A stretch of 27,380 nt of DNA from NCBI GenBank assembly GCA_002081555.1, contig MZNV01002894.1, positions 1-27,380 on the forward strand, written 5' to 3'. The DNA comes from Protostelium mycophagum. Its lineage: Eukaryota; Evosea; Variosea; Protosteliida; Protosteliaceae. Both the position numbers and the translations under genes were made by a program. The notes under the pieces are model-generated. The model searched no databases, had not been told where the DNA came from, and saw only the letters and a program-made list of their open reading frames with translations. Of the stretch, positions 21,001 through 27,380 are shown in pieces. Each line of letters starts with the position of its first letter. Position 1 is the stretch's first letter.

Positions 21001-22012
21001 CGCGTCACTTGACGGTGAAAACCGGTGTATCGGTACGTACAAGTTGTAGATGCGATTGTAGATGGCTGAAGATATGTAGTTACGGAGTATTTGAGTGGTG
21101 GAAATGTGCACAGATTGATTCATCATGATTGGGAAGTGTTGGAAAAAATGACGACGTTAAGACATCGTATCGCGATGGATGTCATCAAGGGGTGAGATAT
21201 CTCAAACTTTGGCAGGATGTCAAAACATACCAGAAATTTCAATGAGCACAGAATAATTATGAGAAAACTCTGAGAAATTTCAGGTTGACTTATTTGCACG
21301 ATCTGAAGATTGTACACAGAGATCTAACCCCCAAGAATCTATTATTAGACGTGAACTACAACTGCAAAGTCTGCGATTTCGGACTTAGCAGAATCAAAGA
21401 AGACAGCGGTGCGCTGACGACTTCCCTAGGATGTCTTCCTTACCAAGCACCAGAAGGTACCGTTGTAGATACGTACAGACATAAAGTGCAAAGTTTGCAC
21501 GAAAAACATAAAAACTTGCAACAAATGCAAAAACAACTTGACGAAAAGTACAGTTTTCAGAGGTGACAAGTACAACGAAAAAGCAGACGTGTACAGCTTT
21601 GGCATGGTGCTGTATGAACTGTTGAGTGGAGTAGAGCCTCATAGAGGTCATGAGGCCATGAAGTTTGCCAATATGGTCTGCTTTGACGGTTTCAGGCCGA
21701 GTCTGCCAGATATTTCAGAGGTATTTTGCGCGAATCTTCTGTTGCTATGCAACGTTGTGGGATCTGAAATTTCGCTGAAATTCGCAGGTGTGGGGCGGGC
21801 TGATTGATCGATGCTGGGATTCGTCAGCAGAGCTGAGGCCTTCCTTCAGAGAACTTTTACAAGAATTTTCTGTAGCAGGTATTTCTCGCATTTCCATTTT
21901 CCCGCCATTTTCTGCACATGATTGAGACAGAGTAGAACCTCAGAGGCTAGGAACAGCAAATAGTACGGCAAGCTGGGCCTCTATGGACTATGACATGTCT
22001 TATACAGAGTAG
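18020..22012 (+). CDS. Ankyrin repeat-SAM-TKL protein kinase
   Basis: Seventeen exons give 704 residues: 18020-18123, 18204-18398, 18512-18656, 18940-19148, 19321-19401, 19459-19522, 19694-19789, 19864-19971, 20060-20265, 20497-20656, 20843-20914, 20981-21032, 21080-21191, 21284-21456, 21554-21720, 21788-21878 and 21933-22012. The total is an exact multiple of three. After a Ser/Pro-rich head come at least five ankyrin repeats (residues ~100-320), e.g. YGSTALHFAAFHNRPDVVKY, GRTPIFYAAKSGNSTTL, HGLTALHHAAIRGHSSCL and GESALHLAVLYHKPECARM. A SAM domain follows (VGRWLNLIGFAQYRDIF...SYGHRTMIMEKI, ~360-420). The kinase (~440-680) has LGKGFFGEV, AVK, the helix-C Glu in FFKELAII, HRDLTPKNLLLD, DFGLSR, YQAPE and CWDSSAELRPSF. 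All catalytic residues are present, so it should be active. HRDLTPKN and the AVWKG-like strand point to the TKL/RAF-MLK branch. The ankyrin part probably selects targets and SAM may oligomerise. Confidence 0.93.
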
Positions 22013-22075
22013 ACCTTCCATCTGAAGATATGGAAAGAAACTTCTGGTCTGAGAAGTGCTCTCTGGCTGGTTTTC

Positions 22076-22081
22076 AATAAA
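22076..22081 (+). terminator. Polyadenylation signal of the kinase gene
   Basis: AATAAA lies 64 bases after the stop, the longest 3' spacing among the clear genes here. Confidence 0.6.
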
Positions 22082-22169
22082 ATTCTAAAGTTTTTTGAAC
22101 TTTTCTAATAATATCACCCATTTTCCTAAGTCCACAATCTATAACGTGCTGAACTGTTTTCAATGCATA

Positions 22170-22430
22170 CTCAAAGTCTTCTGACAGTTAGGAAAAAGAC
22201 ATTTGAAATTTTTATTTTTGTGTATTGTTTGAGTAAAAAATGTCCATCTGCGTACTTCTTCATCTCTGTTCTGGCATGTTCTAAATTTCCCTGCAGAAAT
22301 TCATCCAACTTCTTCATATAGTTGCTGAGCTCATTTGGCTCATCCATCAAAGTCAAAGCTTGTGAAAATCTGGTAGCCAGGTTCACGCCATAGTTGGCCA
22401 TAAATGGTGTGGTCAACATAGCACTATGAA
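22170..22430 (-). mobile_element. Fossil fragment of a Ty3/gypsy (chromovirus-like) LTR retrotransposon, integrase end
   Basis: A minus-strand stretch reads TPFMANYGVNLATRF and, further on, EHARTEMKKYADGH. Both are phrases typical of the region at and just after the end of the Ty3/gypsy integrase core (family: TPFxANYG...AxxxxxKYADxH). Only this short piece is recognisable; reverse transcriptase, gag and clear LTRs were not seen around it. It is a broken remnant of undetermined age. Confidence 0.55.
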
Positions 22431-22620
22431 CAGAGTTAATTCTGCCAAGGTGTTGGATATAGACTTAGGCAACTATGTCTTGAGGGGTTGGTAATCCCTT
22501 CACTGTTGATAAACAATGGAAATAGAGTATAGATAAAGATCAAAGAGTGTCCTCTTTAACTTAGGTGCAGAGTGAGTTATTTATTCCTTCTTCAGAGTTA
22601 TAGATTGGCACAAAATATTG
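22431..22620. other. Unassigned spacer left of the duplicated block
   Basis: No frame, motif or repeat that I can support. It may belong to the same transposon remnant. Confidence 0.3.
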
Positions 22621-23342
22621 TTCCTAACATTGTCTCCCACAGCCTAACTACGGGGTGAGGTTGAAAGAGCAGAACAATGTTGAATGCCATTATCCATTTT
22701 GGGCCAAAGTCTTTGGTGATGGCTTCTTAGGAAAATGTTGGTGGAATGTACAAATCTTCTCATTAGCAAGAACAGCAGCAGAAGGTTCCTATGTGGCAGC
22801 AAATGTTTACCACTAAACACAGTAGTATAATTGTGGGACGTTCTGAGTCTAGCGTATTTCTGAGTCCAAAATAGCTTCTACTTTGTAAACGTCTTGATCT
22901 TCTTCTAGTACTATGAGTGGCTGTGGCACTTGTGGATGAGAGGATGATGACAACTTAGCAAGCTGAAGGAGAGAAACATAAAACACTAGGTGTATAAAAC
23001 ACTGGGTGTATATATCTAAGGGATGAGGCAATTGTAGGCAGCATTTACAAAGAACAGTGTGACTCCTGTTGACACTTGTAAATAATTATTTATTGCAAAT
23101 TCTGCCACAGGCAATAGTGTCACCAATTGTCTTGCAAATATGAAGTGTATTTAAAGATATTGATTAAGTGATTTATTGATTTGTTTGGTCTGACCATCTG
23201 TTTAGAGCTCTGACAGAAAACCTTCTAGAAAGGGGGTAGAGAAACAATTGCCTACCTCTTTTGAGCGTGCAGAAGAAATGAAGGTATTTTTAGACATTCC
23301 AAGCCACATAAAAAACCCAGATGGTAAGTTTTGTTATAATAA
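22621..23342. repeat. Left copy of a 722-base direct duplication
   Basis: Reads identically, as far as I can follow by eye, to 23596-24317 at an offset of 975. It includes copy 1 of the repeated exon (23217-23323) near its right end. The identical 60-codon minus-strand frames at 22849-23031 and 23824-24006 are by-products of this duplication. Confidence 0.93.
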
Positions 23343-24751
23343 AAACATTCTGATGCAATATTGATATCGATATTGATATCATCCATGATTTAGCCCACTA
23401 ACACTTTACAGTTTTGAGTGCTACTATTTCCTTGACAATGTATCTGATAGAAAACCTTCCAGAAAGGGGGTAGAGAAACAATTACCTACCTCTTTTGAGC
23501 GTGCAGAAGTGATGAAGGTATTTTTAGACATTCCAAGCCACTGAAGGTATTTTTAGACATTCCAAGCCACATAAAAAACCCAGATGGTAAGTTTTTTCCT
23601 AACATTGTCTCCCACAGCCTAACTACGGGGTGAGGTTGAAAGAGCAGAACAATGTTGAATGCCATTATCCATTTTGGGCCAAAGTCTTTGGTGATGGCTT
23701 CTTAGGAAAATGTTGGTGGAATGTACAAATCTTCTCATTAGCAAGAACAGCAGCAGAAGGTTCCTATGTGGCAGCAAATGTTTACCACTAAACACAGTAG
23801 TATAATTGTGGGACGTTCTGAGTCTAGCGTATTTCTGAGTCCAAAATAGCTTCTACTTTGTAAACGTCTTGATCTTCTTCTAGTACTATGAGTGGCTGTG
23901 GCACTTGTGGATGAGAGGATGATGACAACTTAGCAAGCTGAAGGAGAGAAACATAAAACACTAGGTGTATAAAACACTGGGTGTATATATCTAAGGGATG
24001 AGGCAATTGTAGGCAGCATTTACAAAGAACAGTGTGACTCCTGTTGACACTTGTAAATAATTATTTATTGCAAATTCTGCCACAGGCAATAGTGTCACCA
24101 ATTGTCTTGCAAATATGAAGTGTATTTAAAGATATTGATTAAGTGATTTATTGATTTGTTTGGTCTGACCATCTGTTTAGAGCTCTGACAGAAAACCTTC
24201 TAGAAAGGGGGTAGAGAAACAATTGCCTACCTCTTTTGAGCGTGCAGAAGAAATGAAGGTATTTTTAGACATTCCAAGCCACATAAAAAACCCAGATGGT
24301 AAGTTTTGTTATAATAATAAATACTGAACTAATATTAGAGCTCTGATAGAAAACCTTCTAGAAAGGGAGTAGAAAGGTGGTAGAGGAACAATTACCTACC
24401 TCTTTTGAGCGTGCAGAAGCAATGAAGGTATTTTTAAACATTCCAAGCCACTTCAAAAACCCAGATGGTAAGTTTTTGTTATCATAAAAAAATTATGATG
24501 CAATATTGATATTGATATCAATATCAATATCAATATTTTCCATGGCCCCACTGACACTTTACAGTTTTGAGAAGGGGGTAGAGAAACAATTACCTACCTC
24601 TTTTGAGCGTGCAGAAGCAATGAAGGTATTTTTAGACATTCCAAGCCACATCAAAAACCCAGATGGTGAGTTTTTGTTATAATAAAAACATTCTGATGCA
24701 ATATTGATATTGATATTGATATCTTCCATGCCACATCAAAAACCCAGATGG
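23217..24751 (+). repeat. Array of near-identical exon copies
   Basis: Copies lie at 23217-23323, 23451-23586, 24192-24298, 24350-24467 and 24571-24666 (5' part replaced), plus a tail-only copy at about 24731-24751. Each full copy is preceded by GACAG or GATAG and followed by GTAAGT or GTGAGT. It encodes, with small changes, KPSRKGVEKQLPTSFERAEE then MKVFLDIPSHIKNPD. Copy 2 has an internal 29-base tandem duplication and copy 4 a small insertion. Each exon enters in phase 2 and leaves in phase 1, so copies cannot be spliced to one another in frame. Confidence 0.85.
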
Positions 24752-25614
24752 TAAGTTTTTGTTATAATAAAAAAATTATGATGTAATATCAATATTGATA
24801 TTGATGTTGATATCTTCCATGGCTCCACTGACACTTTACAGTTTTGAGTGCTACTATTTCCTTGACAATATACAAGAAAATCATGAAGTGGATAGAGAAG
24901 TATTTTCCTCAGAAGAAAGGGCTTAAATGTGTTAAGACTTGAACCAGTAAACTTGTTGGTAAGTACACTTCTGATCATTTTAGACTAACACTGACCAGAT
25001 GCTCTTGTAAATCTGAACATAGATCACAACCAGAAAGGATTGTTAGACAGAGACTTTGTGTCATTACTGGATGCCAAAGAATATGATGAGCTCACTTTAG
25101 AGGGTGAGTTCATTTTCATCTCAATAATGACACTAATATTGATATGGATATCGATCAATATTGATATTGATATTGATATTTCCGATTTTTAATTTCAATC
25201 TTATTAAGGTTGTAGATATCTGCACTGTAAAATGGGACCCATGTATTTGTGATGCTTGTCAGGAGACTATTGCAGAGATAGTGAAAGACAAGACCTCCAA
25301 GTCTCCTATCTCTAATGGAAATTTTTTCTCCCACATCATATGGGCTGATGTACTGGGCTCCTTCAAAAAGTCTTGCCATCTTTCTTATTCCTGCCACCTC
25401 TATACCCATCAATAAAGAAGCTGCAGACCTCAACCCTCTAACTCTCAAGAAGAAGCCCTATAGTGGTCCCCCAGGCTTTATAGAGGAGTCTTCAGAAGAG
25501 GAGAGTTTCCCTCCTAGAAAAAGAAGAAAGGGAAAGGATTCTTCTGGTGACCAGTCTCAGACCAGAAAAAGAAAAATCAATTCTTTGTTTTCAATAAAAT
25601 CAATTATATTTTGA
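23217..25614 (+). CDS. Putative multi-exon gene of unknown family using the repeated exon
   Basis: I do not recognise the product. One copy of the repeated exon (ending ...IPSHIKNPD in phase 1) joins in frame to an exon at 24999-25103. That exon has a CAG acceptor and a GGTGAG donor and reads DALVNLNIDHNQKGLLDRDF then VSLLDAKEYDELTLE. It leaves in phase 1 and can join an open stretch after the GTTGTAG acceptor near 25213, reading DICTVKWDPCICDACQETIA then EIVKDKTSKSPISNG. A later frame (to 25614) has an acidic patch and a basic nuclear-localisation-like tail (PPRKRRKGKDSSGDQSQTRK) and ends at AATAAA (about 25591). How the last two parts connect is unclear. No start codon is identified. It could be a host gene, a decaying gene or part of a mobile element; conserved phases favour a once-real coding sequence. 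Confidence 0.33.
23596..24317. repeat. Right copy of the 722-base direct duplication
   Basis: Same sequence as 22621-23342. The two copies are separated by 253 bases holding a hexamer satellite and exon copy 2. Lack of visible divergence means either a recent event or an assembly artefact. Confidence 0.93.
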
Positions 25615-25687
25615 GTCAATATTATTTTTGTTTAATAATCTTTGATATCAGCATTGAAATCAATATCAATATTAATATTGATATTGA
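24502..25687. repeat. Dispersed hexamer satellite (ATATTG/ATATCA)
   Basis: Short runs of ATTGAT/ATCAAT units occur at 24502-24536, 24700-24723, 24785-24814, 25135-25181 and 25643-25687, with another at 23358-23380. Several switch orientation in the middle (GATATTGATATCAATATC), which makes them self-complementary. Each lies just beyond an exon-like block of the array or of the putative gene. Confidence 0.85.
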
Positions 25688-26590
25688 CAGTATTGTTATC
25701 AGATGGTGACTTTGGCAGTATTGTTATCAGATGGTGACTTCTTGTTCCACGTATGCTCCAAGATGGTGACTTCTTGTTCTATGTATGCTCCAAAGAGTCC
25801 TTTTATTTCAAAAATCTACTTTGGCCTTGTTAAGACCCAGCTTAAGATAGAAAAATCTTCTAGGACCAATATCCTCTTTTTAAAGCTGTATGAGATATTT
25901 GGTCATTGATATCTCAGCTTTTTAGGAAGCTCAGGCTGACAGCTTCAGAATGCATGTAGACCGCATGGTGTGGAGACAACATAGGCAGAGATGTCTGTCA
26001 TTTCAAGTCTAAACCAGCACATAAGATGTAAATTTATTTTCATATCATCTTATTCAGCTCAAGCTCTGTGGCTTTGGGGCATTATCTTTTTTTTGTATTG
26101 GGCTGAATTTTCATCATTTTGGTGTCATTTTTGAAATTCAAATTCAGACCTTCTTGTGACCGTTATTTTCGGCAAGATTGTCACCATTCCCAGAAAATTG
26201 TCACAATCTTGCACGTGATTTTGGTCATCACCTGACCTGTTTAAACGACAAGGGCTGGCACCGCTACTTGCTGAACAGTTTATAACAACACACTGCACTC
26301 AAAAATGATCTGAAGAGATATGAACAAATAATTGTGAATTTTAGAGTAACAAATACATAAAGAGTTTAATTTGCTGGGACTAGTGATTCTGATGAATCTG
26401 CTGAATGATCATCATTGTGGACTCATTGGCATCTATGTGCAATGGTGTGCTGGCATCTATATTCTGTGCAAGAGCCCTGTATCATTTGTACTGCAGCTTG
26501 TGGGACCTGATCTTTGAGAACTCTTATAACCCACAGAATTTGCCGCAGGTTACTGGTCTGCAGGATTATGTTGAATGGGTAAAAAAAATG
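25615..26590. other. Spacer with short tandem repeats; no gene supported
   Basis: The left part has the last hexamer satellite and two small tandem duplications. The rest (about 25800-26590) shows no domain, no consistent exon chain and no long repeat. The plus-strand frame 26405-26647 overlaps the end of the minus-strand gene and is probably chance. Confidence 0.4.
25688..25792. repeat. Two adjoining short tandem duplications
   Basis: A 25-base phrase beginning CAGTATTGTTATCAG is repeated with a period of 28 (25688 and 25716). A 32-base unit beginning AGATGGTGACTTCTTG is then repeated from 25729 and 25761 with two mismatches. Confidence 0.85.
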
Positions 26591-27315
26591 TCACTCACTG
26601 ATTGGTGTAAAGGGTTTTCTACGCCTGTCAAGACTGGAGGAGTTTGAGGTCTTGATGGTGTTGCGTCGGTATTCTCGCTCGATGATGAGATGATTGAACT
26701 GTTTAAGGTGTTCGGATATTTGGGAAGAGAGCTTAGTATAATCTGTGTTCTATAATTATAAGAGTACAGCAAAAACTACTTCATATACCTTGTTCTGTTG
26801 TATTTGTAGTTGTTTTATCTGCCTTTTCAATTCGGCTATTTCTTCTGCAGTGAAATTAATATCAATAAATTGAAGATTGCCATACAGAAAATAACTGTTA
26901 GGCCCAGAGACACTGTAACAAGAAGACAATCCCGTAACGCGCCGCAACACAAGCCAAGGGCCCTCTAAGACACCCAAAAAGCACGAGAAAAAGAATTTTT
27001 GAGGTCTAGAAAGCAAGCCAAGGCCTGGTAGGCCTGGAGAGACCGCGACGAGAATAAATGGAGAAATTTGGACGTCTACTCACCGGCTGGGGCACCTCCT
27101 TCGGCAGGCTCAAAAAAACTGTCAGTAGTGAGAGCTGCAATTAGAGGTCCACGAGCAGCCACACTGAAAGTCTCTGTGGTCTTTGTTGCAAGTTCAGCGA
27201 GGAGGGAGTCAAAATCCTTCTTACGGGCGACTCCTTTCTGATCCACATATCTCTCACCGGCTGGATAATTGGCATCTATCAGACGCTTGAATTTCTCCAA
27301 ATTGGTCTCAGTCAT
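26591..27315 (-). CDS. Small helical/coiled-coil protein of unknown family
   Basis: Three minus-strand exons join in phase: 27315-27084, 26844-26789 and 26749-26591, giving 148 residues. The product starts MTETNLEKFKRLIDANYPAG and continues with GVARKKDFDSLLAELATKT and a short Pro/Gly/Ala hinge (PAEGGAPAEE). A predicted coiled coil follows (EIAELKRQIKQLQIQQNK, then LSSQISEHLKQFNHLIIERE). It ends in a basic, Ser-rich tail (SSSLDRRRKPFTPISE). Splice sites are good: GTGAGT, CTGCAG, GTATAT and TTATAG. The split codon G|AA across the first intron restores the frame. The ATG at 27315 follows an acceptor-like CACAG, so another upstream exon beyond the edge cannot be excluded. No polyadenylation signal is obvious after the stop. 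I do not recognise the family; a cytoskeletal or centrosomal adaptor would be a guess only. Confidence 0.6.
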
Positions 27316-27380
27316 CTGTGATTCAGAGGTTAGATGAATGCCAGGTAAAGATGAACCAAGCAGTTTGTCTAAGCATATGA

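Noticed and set aside
22849-24006. Pair of identical 60-codon minus-strand frames as a duplicated gene
   Set aside because: They are carried along by the 722-base duplication and have no coding features.
26405-26647. 80-codon plus-strand frame
   Set aside because: It overlaps the last exon of the minus-strand gene and shows no splice or domain support.
1-27380. tRNA, rRNA, snRNA genes, CRISPR arrays or bacterial operons
   Set aside because: None was seen: no cloverleaf with tRNA A/B boxes that I could find, and no regularly spaced palindromic array; the regular exon array is eukaryotic with splice sites.

Overview
The window is nuclear DNA from a gene-dense eukaryote, most likely a compact metazoan or a close unicellular holozoan. 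It carries a Rac GTPase, a two-domain CMTR2 cap methyltransferase, a probable Nnf1/PMF1 kinetochore subunit and an ankyrin-SAM-kinase protein. Genes are split by many GT-AG introns, often only 37-60 bases long. A sponge or similar early-branching animal would fit, but the sequence alone does not settle the species. All exon borders were placed by eye from splice consensus, reading-frame phase and remembered family sequences.

Layout: (1) 1-628, minus: the 5' part of a secreted-protein gene with an internal tandem duplication. (2) 1268-2440, minus: a PMF1/Nnf1-like gene, head to head with (3) TOP1, 2644-6223, plus. (4) 7146-7986, plus: a short-chain dehydrogenase, tail to tail with (5) a Gfo/Idh/MocA oxidoreductase, 8037-10422, minus. 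(6) 10653-11612, minus: a Nudix protein, head to head with (7) CMTR2, 11749-16042, plus. (8) 16049-16397, minus: a small unrecognised gene whose stop lies 6 bases from the CMTR2 stop. It is head to head with (9) Rac, 16600-17275, plus. (10) About 17335-17791, minus: a ketopantoate-reductase N-terminal fragment, head to head with (11) an ankyrin-SAM-TKL kinase, 18020-22012, plus. (12) 22013-26590 is a different kind of DNA. It holds a Ty3/gypsy integrase fossil, a 722-base duplication, an array of near-identical exons and hexamer satellites. (13) 26591-27315, minus: a small helical-protein gene.

The first 22 kb alternates head-to-head and tail-to-tail genes with very little spacing. Several genes have their AATAAA signal overlapping or touching the stop codon, so 3' untranslated regions must be tiny. 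The genes are mostly housekeeping ones (chromatin, kinetochore, mRNA capping, signalling, redox) and do not form one pathway. TOP1 and the PMF1-like gene share a promoter and both serve dividing cells.

The most notable observation is that the CMTR2 gene appears to encode a canonical G-patch between its two methyltransferase folds. From memory, human CMTR2 lacks one and CMTR1 has one at its N-terminus. Second, introns of several genes share short DNA words in both orientations: TTGTAGA pairs at a fixed 12-base spacing, GAAATTTC, TTTTCCCGCCAAAA and hairpins built on TGTCGACA.
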